Source of the DNA: Candidatus Aminicenantota bacterium
GTDB taxonomy: Bacteria > Acidobacteriota > Aminicenantia > Aminicenantales > UBA4085
DNA: 15,360 bases
Direction: 5' to 3'
Assembly: GCA_003154255.1 (NCBI GenBank)
Contig: PMCY01000006.1
Location: 5,579-20,938, forward strand
The notes below the pieces were generated by a model. That model ran no database searches and was not told where the DNA came from. It saw only the letters and a program-made list of their open reading frames with translations. The position numbers and the translations under genes were made by a program. Within the stretch, counting starts at the first letter, position 1, and the number at the start of each line of letters is the position of its first letter. Positions 1 through 8,483 of this stretch are shown here, in pieces.

Positions 1-1082
1 AATTTGTGATGGCCGAACACCTGCTGGTTGATCCCCAGTGCTTTCACGCTGTAGGCGATGCTGATGGTCGGAATATGGGAGGAGAATCCGGCGATGGTCG
101 CATGAGTCCGGGCGGCAATGAGCAGATCCAGACGCGCGATGATCCACTTTATTTCGGCCGCCGTGAGGCTGGGGGGAAGCGCCGGCACGACGCCGGGATC
201 CAGGCCGGCCCGCCGGACGGCTTCCTGCATGAATTCATAATCGTCGTTTCCGATCTGGGTGACGTGCGGTATGAGGAGGAGCGGGCGGTTGAAGCTTTCC
301 TGAAGGCGGCGAATCAAAGCGCCGGCGTCATTGACCCACCGCGGCATGTCGTTTCCGGAAGCATGAAAACGGTGCAGCAGGGGGCTCAGGTTCAGTCCGA
401 TCGCCCCTTCGATGGGGATGCCTTTCAAAAGATCCGGCGGCGGAACGATCGGGTCCAGGACAAATCCCGGATCCCCCATCAGAAAGGTTTTGCTCCCCAG
501 CCCGATCCCGCGGAGATAATCGAGAGAGGCCGTTTCACGAACGAGTATCAAATCCACGTATTTTTGAAGGTGCGTCCCCATCCACTTCTCTGTCCGCGAA
601 CCGGGGCCAAAGGGGCCGACCGACCCCCCCCAGAGGGCGACCGGTATTCCTTTGCTCCGGAGGGCCCTGTCCAGGACCGCATGCTTCAGAGGGAATCCAT
701 AGTCGAGAGTATAAGTGTCGCCGCCGAGCTGTAAAGCCATATCAGCGGATGTGATGGTGGACCGAAAAAGATTTTCAAACCGGCGGCAGCCCAGGTAGCC
801 AAGATCATGGGGGCCCAGACGACGTCCCAGCTGGTACAACAACCAGGACAAGGAAAACCTTGCAAGCGGCCTGGCTGAGGGCAGGATTTTCTGCCTAATA
901 TCTGCGGCCTGGTCCGCTCTGGCAGCCAGGATCGCCAGGCTTTTGTCCATTTCACGGACGAAGATATGATTTTCGACCCACGAATCAGGAAAAACTCCTT
1001 GGAGTATTCTGAGCGTGCCGCGGGCAATGGCCTCACATCCGCGGTTGAGATAGGACCCGTTGCCGACCAGCAATATTTTCAT
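1..1082 (-). CDS. Polysaccharide pyruvyl transferase family protein (partial, C-terminus off left edge)
   Basis: Likely transfers a pyruvyl (ketal) group from phosphoenolpyruvate, or acts as a related transferase, onto a sugar of the exported polysaccharide; cytoplasmic. The frame is open from an ATG at 1082 to the window edge, about 360 codons, with no stop. Family marks (PS_pyruv_trans, CsaB/WcaK type) appear in order: NRGCEAI at residues 13-19, GGDTYTLDYG at 120-129, WGGSVGPF at 151-158, VRETAS at 181-186, GDPGFVLD at 203-210, and near the end a RTHATIAGFSSHIPTISIAYS stretch ending in a Lys-Ala-Leu-Gly (residues 325-350), which resembles the family's conserved C-terminal R-x-H and Y-S-x-K-x-x-G elements. 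The start is one base downstream of the stop of the FrhB-like gene, and no clear Shine-Dalgarno is visible, so translational coupling is likely. The acceptor sugar cannot be told; some family members are not pyruvyl transferases. Confidence 0.88.
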   Translation of the reverse strand, partial: MKILLVGNGSYLNRGCEAIARGTLRILQGVFPDSWVENHIFVREMDKSLAILAARADQAADIRQKILPSARPLARFSLSWLLYQLGRRLGPHDLGYLGCRRFENLFRSTITSADMALQLGGDTYTLDYGFPLKHAVLDRALRSKGIPVALWGGSVGPFGPGSRTEKWMGTHLQKYVDLILVRETASLDYLRGIGLGSKTFLMGDPGFVLDPIVPPPDLLKGIPIEGAIGLNLSPLLHRFHASGNDMPRWVNDAGALIRRLQESFNRPLLLIPHVTQIGNDDYEFMQEAVRRAGLDPGVVPALPPSLTAAEIKWIIARLDLLIAARTHATIAGFSSHIPTISIAYSVKALGINQQVFGHHK

Positions 1083-1083
1083 T

Positions 1084-2412
1084 TTAATCGCGTGATATCT
1101 GGTTTCTAATCCTCCGGCGGATCGGCCGGGCCAAGCCGGCCAACAGCCGGGCCATGGACCAGGGTATGGATAAAAGCTTAATCCGTCGTTCGCCGGCTCT
1201 GGAATGCTCCAGTATGCCAAAGCGGGTCAGGACTCGGATGCGCGCTTTGGTCCAGGCCTCCAATTTATGGTCGGGACGGCGCTTCCGGCGGGACGTGCGG
1301 ATTCCGGGGATTCGTTTGGGATGATGGGGAGACGCCCCATGATAAGCCGTCAATATGCGTTTTTGATGGATCAGGCCTGATTGACTGGCCAGCATGGCCC
1401 ACCGGTCGATCGGCTCCAGAGTTAAAGGAGCATCCTGCATTCGGGGCAATATCTTGCCAACCAACGGGTTGCGGACAAGGAGGAGGCTGTGCCCGCGAAG
1501 GTCCGCGGCATACTGCGGAAGCCAGGCGTCCATGAACGCGGCATCGGCGCATTCGGCAAAGACATCATCGCAGTAGTCGCAGGCTTCGAGCGTGAACCAG
1601 CGCTCACCCCAAGGGCGGGCAATATCTTCAGTCCAGCCGAGGTCGAGAATGCGCCGATTTTCCCAGACGAATCGATAGGCATAGTCGCTGGCCGGGTGGT
1701 TCGACCGTTTGTGGCGGAAACAAATCCGGGAGGGATAATCCCGGGCCGCGTATTTATGGACGAGATATTCGATAAAATGCCGGCTTTTCATCTGTCCGCA
1801 GACCAATCCGAAAATCATGTGGATACGGGCCTGTAGTTGGTCATTGGACCGCATGGCCAGTCTGAGGCCCCGGGCCACGCACGGAAGCGCCACAACGGCG
1901 TAACGGCCGTCTTGAGCAAGGACTTGCCGTAAAGCTCGACTGAGCTCCACCGGTTGATAGCAGGAACCGGAACACGCGCGAATGTCTTCCACGCTTCGGC
2001 AGATTCGAAAATCAAACAGCAGGGGGGATTTCGGATCCGGGCCCACACAGACCGCCCCATCAATCTCACCTCGACGCAGCAAAGTCTCCAAGATCCAGGT
2101 CAGCAATCCGCCCGAAGCGCTCTTGGGGCGATGTTCCGTTGAATAACCGGCCAGGGTTTGCAGGTAGTACCCCAGCACGTCATCCTTTTGGATAGAGGGT
2201 ATTTTGGCAAACAATTGGCCGGCGATATCGACCGGGCCGGGATTTTCCGGCACGAAAGGACAGACCCGTTCACAAAGCCCGCAGGCGATTTCGCAATCCT
2301 CAAAACCGGCGGTGGGAATGAAGTATCCGTCTCTGGCCGAAAACACCATGCGGATGCGTTCTTGCGGGCAAATCGCGGCGCAAATTCCACATCCCAGGCA
2401 AAGGTGATTCAT
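1084..2412 (-). CDS. Coenzyme F420 hydrogenase/dehydrogenase beta-subunit (FrhB/FdhB-like) family protein with two 4Fe-4S motifs
   Basis: A 442-residue iron-sulfur flavoprotein-like protein. The N-terminus carries a ferredoxin motif C5-x2-C8-x2-C11-x3-C15-P and a second cluster C40-x3-C44-x2-C47-x3-C51-P. The FrhB core follows: SASGG (98-102), CSGSCYQP (147-154), LPCVARG (176-182), GLVCGQ (202-207), ACDYCDD (277-283) and AECADAA (286-292). These are the conserved positions of the FrhB/FdhB N- and C-terminal domains. From family knowledge, members in polysaccharide clusters are often found next to pyruvyl-transferase family genes, as here; their reaction is unproven and is presumably a redox step on a sugar or its pyruvate substituent. 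The basic tail after about residue 350 is poorly conserved. The ATG overlaps the TGA of the flippase gene (ATGA, 2409-2412), which fixes the start. It is not evidence for methanogenesis. Confidence 0.88.
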   Translation of the reverse strand: MNHLCLGCGICAAICPQERIRMVFSARDGYFIPTAGFEDCEIACGLCERVCPFVPENPGPVDIAGQLFAKIPSIQKDDVLGYYLQTLAGYSTEHRPKSASGGLLTWILETLLRRGEIDGAVCVGPDPKSPLLFDFRICRSVEDIRACSGSCYQPVELSRALRQVLAQDGRYAVVALPCVARGLRLAMRSNDQLQARIHMIFGLVCGQMKSRHFIEYLVHKYAARDYPSRICFRHKRSNHPASDYAYRFVWENRRILDLGWTEDIARPWGERWFTLEACDYCDDVFAECADAAFMDAWLPQYAADLRGHSLLLVRNPLVGKILPRMQDAPLTLEPIDRWAMLASQSGLIHQKRILTAYHGASPHHPKRIPGIRTSRRKRRPDHKLEAWTKARIRVLTRFGILEHSRAGERRIKLLSIPWSMARLLAGLARPIRRRIRNQISRD

Positions 2413-3914
2413 GGGTCCATCGGCTCACGGGTGTTTTTGGCGCCCGAAAGGAGACTGCGGATGCGCTTGACCATTTCCAGCGGCGACGGCTCCATCCATC
2501 GGCGTCCCAGCGCGAGAAGCAGCGCATAAACAACCAGCACGCAGCCCGCAGAAAACAGCAGGCCGGACAGCGGACCGGAGAGCGTCACGGCTTTCCGCAG
2601 CCGCGACGTGATGACGGCCGCCGCCAGGCATGCCAGCGCCGGAACGGCGATATGGCCAAAGACTTTAAGCCACGGAATATGGAGCAGCTGGCTGATCATT
2701 TTATATCGGACCACTTGCATGATCACCCCGATGCCGGCCATGAGAATCGCGACTCCCAGCCCTCCGAACCAACGGGTCAAGGGATAGACCCCAAGAGCCA
2801 GAAGTCCCACCATATAGAAAATCGTCTTCGTCCAAAGCTTGGGTTTTCCCAAGGCCTGAAAAAGTCCGGAGATGCAGCCGGCAAACATCGAACAAACGCC
2901 CCAAACCGTCAGCCAGGGCACAAGAGGAAGGGCCGGAAGCCATTTTTTGCCTAGCACGAAACGAAAACCATCGGGCGCGCAGGCACAAACGAGCCCGGCC
3001 ATGCCGATGGTCACGAGAGAAATGAGCCCGAATGAATTCCTAAAAGCGGTTTCCAAGCGCGGGGGGTCATTTTGAAGCCGGCTGAACATCGGGAAGGAAA
3101 GCTGGGACACCACTTGCCCGATTTCGGCCGTGGCGGATATGCAGATCAGATAAGCCATCTGATAGAGCGCCAGGGCGCGAACATCCAGCAAGCTTCCGAT
3201 CATCCAATCCCCGCCCTTGATGAAAAGATAAGAGACAATTCCCGTGACGAAGATCCAGAAGGCGAAGCCGGAAATGTTCTTGAGGGGCCGCCAATCCAGG
3301 GAGAAACCCAAATCGGCGCGGTTCGAAAGCAGATGCGCGCCGGCGGTCATGACGATCGCTCCGCTTAAAGCGGACCATGCCAAAGCCCAGGCATTGGGAC
3401 GGTAATGGGCGATCAGCAAACCGATGACGAGGCTGAACCCCGCCGCCGCGGTCTGGAGAAGAACGGCGCGCCCGAACCGAAGTTCCCGCTGCCACAGCGT
3501 GACCGCCAGGGGCTCCAATCCCTTGATGATGGGGAACAGGGCCATGACGCGGATGATGGGCAGAGATTTGGGGCTGTTGAAGAAGACCGCTACCCCGGGC
3601 GCCAAAAGGTAAAAAAGCAACCCCAGCGCCAAGCCGCGCAGAACAAGGATGGTTCGCACGGGCAGGATATATGATGATATGTCGCCTTCGCGCTGGATGA
3701 TGGCCTGGCTCATCCCCGTATCCGAAATCCGATCCAAGCCGGAAAGCGCCAGAGCCACGACCGCGTAGACCCCCATTTCCCCGGGGCCGAGCCATCGGGC
3801 AATCGTAATGGATCGGGCGAAATTGAGCGAGCGGTAAACGAGGCGCGCGCCCGCCAAGGACATGCCGCCGCGCAATATGCGCTTTTTAAGATCGTGGTGG
3901 ATGGGTTTGGTCAC
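2409..3914 (-). CDS. Wzx-type lipid-linked oligosaccharide flippase (MOP superfamily, PST family)
   Basis: A 501-residue, very hydrophobic inner-membrane protein that should flip the undecaprenyl-linked repeat unit to the periplasmic face. The N-terminal third has the polysaccharide-exporter pattern: ARLVYRSLNFARSITIARWL, LGPGEMGVYAVV, then SQAIIQRE, close to WzxC/TuaB-type proteins. About a dozen or more hydrophobic segments are spread over the whole length, which is the usual length of the family. A GTG at 3914 is used as the start because an in-frame stop lies a few codons upstream; the next in-frame ATG (residue 18) would cut into the amphipathic N-terminal helix. No good Shine-Dalgarno is seen. 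Its stop overlaps the start of the FrhB-like gene, and it follows the second polymerase/ligase gene after 78 bp. Confidence 0.9.
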   Translation of the reverse strand: MTKPIHHDLKKRILRGGMSLAGARLVYRSLNFARSITIARWLGPGEMGVYAVVALALSGLDRISDTGMSQAIIQREGDISSYILPVRTILVLRGLALGLLFYLLAPGVAVFFNSPKSLPIIRVMALFPIIKGLEPLAVTLWQRELRFGRAVLLQTAAAGFSLVIGLLIAHYRPNAWALAWSALSGAIVMTAGAHLLSNRADLGFSLDWRPLKNISGFAFWIFVTGIVSYLFIKGGDWMIGSLLDVRALALYQMAYLICISATAEIGQVVSQLSFPMFSRLQNDPPRLETAFRNSFGLISLVTIGMAGLVCACAPDGFRFVLGKKWLPALPLVPWLTVWGVCSMFAGCISGLFQALGKPKLWTKTIFYMVGLLALGVYPLTRWFGGLGVAILMAGIGVIMQVVRYKMISQLLHIPWLKVFGHIAVPALACLAAAVITSRLRKAVTLSGPLSGLLFSAGCVLVVYALLLALGRRWMEPSPLEMVKRIRSLLSGAKNTREPMDP

Positions 3915-3992
3915 GACGAAATCTTATGGCTCAAAAGCGGTCGATCGGGGGGCATTCCCGAGCCAAGAGACATCTTTACTTTGGAGGACATC

Positions 3993-6077
3993 TTATCGGT
4001 CCCGACTCATCACTTTACCAACGGCTACTCCCAATTCACGAGGATCGGGAATGCCCGATACTTTTTGGGGGTTCCAGGTCCGGCTTATGGTCAAGAGTAA
4101 AATGCCCTCGCGGCCAATTTCAGCGGCGACGGCAAGATCGATGTACCTCCAATCATTGTCGGATATCGTAATTTCTTTAAGCAGCTTTTTAGATTTGAAA
4201 AGCTCTTGGACCAAGAAAAACCGGACCATAATCGGTTTCTTGGCGATATCGGGATGGCCGGACCGGATGGGAACGGAAAGAACCGGCTTATCGATCTTCA
4301 ACGGGACCGCCCCGTACTCCCGCGTCCAACGGAATTCCCTCCCCTCGGGCGACTTCTCGGGAACATAGAAGCCGAAATCCTGAATAAGGCCCAGCTTTTC
4401 GGTGCGGGATTGCAAAGAAAGGGAATGAGTGGAATTCCAGAGGTGCACGCCGCCGAAAAACAGCAGCATCATACCGACGACGATGGGAGCGCGCCGGCGG
4501 AGCGGTCGGCCTTCCGCTCCGCGGACCGCCTTATCCGGCCCAGCCGGGGCCGCCGCATCCCCCGGACCTTCCTGCTCCGGCAGCCGGGACAGGCAAAACA
4601 GCAGTCCGATCAAAAACCAGAGCAGATATTTGATTTCATAGCTCCCGACGTAGGAGTGCATCTGGGAGTTGATGACGAAAGCGAAAATTCCCGACGCCGC
4701 GCCGATCGATATAAACGGAGGCCGCGAATCGGCGGACTTGGCTTTCCCTCGGAAGCCTTTTCGGATTTCGCGGAAAAGCGCCCAGGCCAGCCAAACGACG
4801 GCCAGGATTCCGGCCAGCCCCAGCTCCGATCCGACCTGCAGGAGGTAATTCTCGGCGGATTCGGGAACGGCCCCGGTCTTTTGGTAGGCGTCCGTATAAT
4901 TCGCCGATTCGATTATAAAGCCTCCCATCCCCACGCCGGTGAGCGGATAATCGGCCATCATCTTAAGGGCGGGCACCCATTGGGCCCGGATTCTCCAATG
5001 GAACATGGCGCTCGAGTTTTTCAGCCGCTCCACGATTTTCAGATGGTCCGTCCGGGCCAGAATCGATCCCTTGAAGACGACCGCGCCCACGGCCAGCCCG
5101 GCCAGGACAAGAGCCCCGATCCCGAGAGCGACTTTTTGCCTAAACTTTCGGGCCGATCCCCGGTTCGAACGCATTTCCGCAATCGCTCCCCAGACGGCAA
5201 AACAAACGGAAGAAGTAATCAGGCTGAACAGTCCGATTTTCGAACCCGTATAGAGGACGAGGAAGAAAGACAGCAGAACGACTGTGCCCGAAACGATTTT
5301 TTTCCAAATTTGTCGGGCGGCGAAAAACATCCCTAAGAACAAGGGCGCCATCATGGCCAGAAAGGCGCCGAAAGACATGGCGTCCTTGAACGTACCGTTG
5401 ATCAGCTGATGAAGATAGCTCGTCGGATTGTTGCCCAGTCGTCCATGACCGTAATGCTGGAAAAGAGCGAAGCCCAGGGATAAAAGCGAGCTCAACCCTA
5501 GAATTGAGAGGGCCATTTCGGCGCTCTTTTTTGTTCGCAAGGTCTTGCTTAAAATCCAGAAAAAAGCGAGTCCCGTTAGATAAGTCAGCGACTGAAAGAC
5601 GACGCTCATGATGGCGCCGCCGGCGCTGACGCCGAAGGTGTTCACTTTGATCTCATAAATCGTCCCGCCGCGGAAAGGGAAGAAATTCGTATAACGAAAG
5701 ATCGTGACCACCGCGGAAACCGCGACAACCAGGGCGAAAACAAAAAGGGGGCTCGTCAATAACGGTCCGAGGACGTCCTCTTTCTTGGCCGGATCCCGGT
5801 TGAGAAGAACGCCGAGGAAGAAGAAAAGAAATACGACAAGCGCCGTCGGAGCAAGGGGGGCAGGCTCGTGAATCCCGAAGAAATAGGGAAGATTATTGAT
5901 CAACGGAAAGGCGAACAGGAAGAACAGGGTTCCCCGGCGCAGGTCCACCCAGGTCAGGCCGGCGGCCAGGAGAAGAATCGGAACAAGGACAAACTGAAAA
6001 GGCAGGACCAGGGGCACATATTTGTAATAAAAAAACGCCAGACCGGCACAATAGGCCAGATTTCGAAAGAGGATCAT
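3993..6077 (-). CDS. O-antigen polymerase/ligase-like membrane protein with extra C-terminal soluble domain
   Basis: A 694-residue protein that likely polymerises the repeat unit or ligates the finished glycan on the periplasmic side. Residues 1-500 are polytopic. The Wzy_C/O-antigen ligase signature is WRIRAQWVPALKMM (361-374), then LTGVGMGGF (379-387) and ENYLLQVGSELGLAG (409-423). A charged linker (about 501-530) leads to one more hydrophobic helix (531-547) and a soluble region, 560-694, with FRWTREYG (582-589), WNP (668-670) and DPRELGVAVGKV (678-689). The family is usually 400-500 residues, so this tail is an addition. It reads like the beta-sandwich tails I associate with exopolysaccharide membrane proteins, but I cannot name the domain. 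ATG at 6077, 20 bp after the sugar transferase stop, preceded by a weak GGGA. Polymerase versus ligase cannot be decided from sequence alone. Confidence 0.85.
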   Translation of the reverse strand: MILFRNLAYCAGLAFFYYKYVPLVLPFQFVLVPILLLAAGLTWVDLRRGTLFFLFAFPLINNLPYFFGIHEPAPLAPTALVVFLFFFLGVLLNRDPAKKEDVLGPLLTSPLFVFALVVAVSAVVTIFRYTNFFPFRGGTIYEIKVNTFGVSAGGAIMSVVFQSLTYLTGLAFFWILSKTLRTKKSAEMALSILGLSSLLSLGFALFQHYGHGRLGNNPTSYLHQLINGTFKDAMSFGAFLAMMAPLFLGMFFAARQIWKKIVSGTVVLLSFFLVLYTGSKIGLFSLITSSVCFAVWGAIAEMRSNRGSARKFRQKVALGIGALVLAGLAVGAVVFKGSILARTDHLKIVERLKNSSAMFHWRIRAQWVPALKMMADYPLTGVGMGGFIIESANYTDAYQKTGAVPESAENYLLQVGSELGLAGILAVVWLAWALFREIRKGFRGKAKSADSRPPFISIGAASGIFAFVINSQMHSYVGSYEIKYLLWFLIGLLFCLSRLPEQEGPGDAAAPAGPDKAVRGAEGRPLRRRAPIVVGMMLLFFGGVHLWNSTHSLSLQSRTEKLGLIQDFGFYVPEKSPEGREFRWTREYGAVPLKIDKPVLSVPIRSGHPDIAKKPIMVRFFLVQELFKSKKLLKEITISDNDWRYIDLAVAAEIGREGILLLTISRTWNPQKVSGIPDPRELGVAVGKVMSRDR

Positions 6078-6097
6078 GTTTTCCCGATTTCCGGAGT

Positions 6098-7483
6098 TCA
6101 GCCTTCCCGGAAGCGGCCCGAAAGAACCGCAGCGATCGTGAGGATGATGATTTTAAGGTCGAACAATAGATTCATCCGGGAAATATAGTAGAGGTCATAC
6201 TCCAATTTGATCTTCGAATCTTTCGTCGAGGCCGCGTAGGCGTAGTTGATCTGGGCCCAACCGGTCAGTCCGGGCTTGACGAAATGCCGCAGAGCGTAAA
6301 ACGGCACCATTTTTTTAAGTTCCGCGACAAACTCCGGCCGTTCCGGCCGGGGACCGACGAGGCTCATGTCTCCCCGCAGAACGTTCCAGAGCTGAGGCAA
6401 TTCATCGAGGTGGAGTTTCCGCAAAATCCGGCCGACGCGCGTCACCCGGCGATCGTTTTTCTGGGCCCACACCGGTTCGTCGTCCTCGGCGTTTTCGATC
6501 ATGGAGCGGAACTTGTGCAGGCAAAAAACCGTCCCATTCTTGCCCACCCGGTTCTGCCTGTAAAAAACCGGCCCTTTGGATTCGATTTTGATCAGCAGGG
6601 CGATGAGCGGCCATAATGGCAAACCAACCAGAAAGAGAAGTCCGGCCAAACCGACATCGAATATGTGTTTAATTCTCCCGGCCAAATGATCGTTGGCCAA
6701 GGCGAATCCCTTCGTCTGGAGAAACCAGCCCTCGTCCTTGATATAGTCGACGGGGATCCGGTATTTCAGCCGCTGGACCATCTCGTTGACGTCTACGACA
6801 TCGACGCCGCCGTGATGCGCCAGGAGGAGCGCCTCGGCTGAAAGGGATAACGAGGAATCGGTCTCCGCCAGAACAACGACCTTGACGGAGCGGGATTTGA
6901 TCAACTCCCCCAAGAGGAAGGGCGGTCCGATGACGCGCACGGACGAGTCGTCCGATTTCGATCCGCACGCCGTGCCTTCCTCCGCCAGACGGCCGAAGAT
7001 TTTATAGTCTTGCGGCTCGTCCCTGAGAAGAGCGGCGATCTCGTCCACGCCTTTGCCTTGGCCGACCAGGAGGACCGGACTCGGATTGCCCATCAGCCGG
7101 AGGAGGCGGAATCCGGCCTTCCGCCAAGCAAAAACGAAGACAACCAACAGCATATTGGCGATGGCCAGGATGCCGCGGCCGATGGGGAAGAGGAAAAACA
7201 AGTATTTCACCAGTGAGGCCAGAACCGCGGACGCGCCGACGGCCAGGATGACCCGGCCGGCCAGCGTTCGATTCCGGATTTTTCGCCGGACCGAATAAAG
7301 GTCGAAAAAATAAAAAACAGTCAGATAGGACGCGGTCAGCATGAAAAGGAAGACGGGAGAAAATTTATCCCGAAACTGGATCAGCGTGCCGAAGCGGACA
7401 TAATAAGCCCCGGCATAGGCCAGGGGCACGAGAACAAGGTCTCCCAGGCCAATGATCAGAGCCCGCCGTTCATCTCGTTTCAT
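6098..7483 (-). CDS. Undecaprenyl-phosphate sugar-1-phosphate transferase (initiating polyprenyl glycosylphosphotransferase)
   Basis: Starts repeat-unit synthesis by moving a sugar-1-phosphate (glucose or galactose type) from a UDP-sugar to undecaprenyl phosphate at the inner membrane. With the ATG at 7483 it has 461 residues: a four- to five-helix N-terminal region, a Rossmann-like CoA_binding_3 segment (VLLVGQGKG, about 137-145), one membrane helix (about 276-298) and the bacterial sugar transferase domain to the end. Seen there: KFRSM (324-328), VTRVGRILRK (347-356), the catalytic LDELPQLWNV with Asp-Glu at 360-361, GDMSLVGPRPERP (371-383) and VKPGLTGWAQI (402-412). VWAQKNDRRVTRVGR and the GPRPERP context resemble the EpsB_2 (PEP-CTERM/EpsH-associated) branch. 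A GTG at 7525 is also possible: it adds 14 residues, has GGAAG about 7 bases upstream, but overlaps the preceding gene by 56 bp. I prefer 7483 because MKRDERRALIIGLGD matches a usual family start. Confidence 0.93.
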   Translation of the reverse strand: MKRDERRALIIGLGDLVLVPLAYAGAYYVRFGTLIQFRDKFSPVFLFMLTASYLTVFYFFDLYSVRRKIRNRTLAGRVILAVGASAVLASLVKYLFFLFPIGRGILAIANMLLVVFVFAWRKAGFRLLRLMGNPSPVLLVGQGKGVDEIAALLRDEPQDYKIFGRLAEEGTACGSKSDDSSVRVIGPPFLLGELIKSRSVKVVVLAETDSSLSLSAEALLLAHHGGVDVVDVNEMVQRLKYRIPVDYIKDEGWFLQTKGFALANDHLAGRIKHIFDVGLAGLLFLVGLPLWPLIALLIKIESKGPVFYRQNRVGKNGTVFCLHKFRSMIENAEDDEPVWAQKNDRRVTRVGRILRKLHLDELPQLWNVLRGDMSLVGPRPERPEFVAELKKMVPFYALRHFVKPGLTGWAQINYAYAASTKDSKIKLEYDLYYISRMNLLFDLKIIILTIAAVLSGRFREG

Positions 7484-8483
7484 TTGTCGCCATGGACCCT
7501 TGTTGCTCCAGAGTTTCCGCGGCACGGATCGTCTTCCATCGGATATCCGCCCCGCCGAAGTATATAAGACCGAGCACGATCTTGGGAAGGAACACCGTCA
7601 CATGCAGAATCAACCCGTAAGTCAGGGCGTCGCCCCGGGCGACGCCGAACACCGCCAGGGCCAGAATGACCGCGTACTCGAAGACCCCCAGCTTCCCGGG
7701 CGCCGAGGGCGGAATACTGCCGGCCTGGACGGCCAGGAGCACTATCAGGGCCGGCCCCAATCCCAGGGGCAGGCGGACGGCCTTGAAAATGAAAACGTTC
7801 GTCAGGATCTGGCTGAAGATCAAGCCGCTCGTCCACAAGACGAGGACCGCCGATGTCTTGGTCCGCCGCAGGGTCGAGAACGCCTCCAGGGCCTGTTGGA
7901 CGATCCTGGCCGCCCGTTGCCGCGCTTTCGACGGAAGGAGCATGCCGGCGAAGGCGGCCGCCTTTTGGAAGAGCCGCGGCCAAAAGGCGAAGGAGATCAA
8001 GGCGGCCGCCGGAAGAAAGAACAGCGCCCGCCAGGCCGTATGTCGGGCGAACGGCCCGCTCACCGCCATCAGCGCGGGCGTGACGATCCAGACGGCCGCG
8101 AAGACGCACACGTCGAGCAGGCGCTCGACGAGAATCGTCCCCAGAACGAAGGCCGCCGAAGCCCCGCTTTCCTTGGAAACGAGATAGGCCCGGACGAACT
8201 CACCCAGGCGGGCCGGAGCGGCGATATTGACGGTTTGGGAGAGGATATTGAAACGGAACAGCTTGCCCATCGAAATCCGGGCTTGCGGACGGAGCAGAAT
8301 CTCCCACCGCCAGCCCAGGGCATAAACGGAAAAAACGGTGTTCGCCGCCGCGGCGGCCGCCCAGAAAAAATTGATCCGGCTGAAAGCCCGTCCGAGCTCG
8401 GCCGGATCGAGATGGCGAAAGCTCAGCCAGCCCGCTGCCGCCGTCAAAACCACGGCGATGGCGATCCGGAGAATCCGTTTCAT
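7470..8483 (-). CDS. LPG_synthase_TM / AglD-type flippase-like integral membrane protein
   Basis: A 337-residue polytopic membrane protein of the UPF0104/lysylphosphatidylglycerol-synthase TM-region family. It shows APARLGEFVRAYL (89-101), VERLLDV (119-125) and PSAPGKLGVFEY (259-270), the family's three best-conserved stretches, with about seven to eight hydrophobic segments. It lacks the cytosolic C-terminal lysyl-transferase domain of MprF, ending shortly after the last helix, so it is the stand-alone type. Such proteins are common beside GT2 genes in glycan clusters, and a role in moving a polyprenyl-linked sugar across the membrane has been proposed for relatives; the function here is inferred. 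ATG at 8483 overlaps the GT2 stop (ATGA, 8480-8483), with AAGGA just upstream. Its 3' end overlaps the sugar transferase start by 14 bp. Confidence 0.88.
   Translation of the reverse strand: MKRILRIAIAVVLTAAAGWLSFRHLDPAELGRAFSRINFFWAAAAAANTVFSVYALGWRWEILLRPQARISMGKLFRFNILSQTVNIAAPARLGEFVRAYLVSKESGASAAFVLGTILVERLLDVCVFAAVWIVTPALMAVSGPFARHTAWRALFFLPAAALISFAFWPRLFQKAAAFAGMLLPSKARQRAARIVQQALEAFSTLRRTKTSAVLVLWTSGLIFSQILTNVFIFKAVRLPLGLGPALIVLLAVQAGSIPPSAPGKLGVFEYAVILALAVFGVARGDALTYGLILHVTVFLPKIVLGLIYFGGADIRWKTIRAAETLEQQGSMATNETR

Noticed and set aside
686..1036. 116-codon minus-strand frame over the left gene
   Set aside because: Out of frame with the pyruvyl transferase reading frame, which shows all family motifs across the same bases.
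1084..2412. FrhB-like gene as a sign of a methanogen or of F420 metabolism
   Set aside because: This domain family occurs in bacterial polysaccharide clusters, and every neighbour here is a glycan gene.
4206..5336. Long open frame on the plus strand (376 codons); likewise 7452-8654, 8543-9529 and 6-734
   Set aside because: These lie antisense to well-supported minus-strand genes with clear family motifs. Their products are Arg/Pro/Gly/Gln-rich with no domain, as expected from the complement of GC-rich coding sequence.
7484..7525. GTG at 7525 as start of the sugar transferase
   Set aside because: It has a fair GGAAG upstream, but needs a 56-bp overlap with the preceding gene and adds residues not typical of the family; kept only as an alternative.
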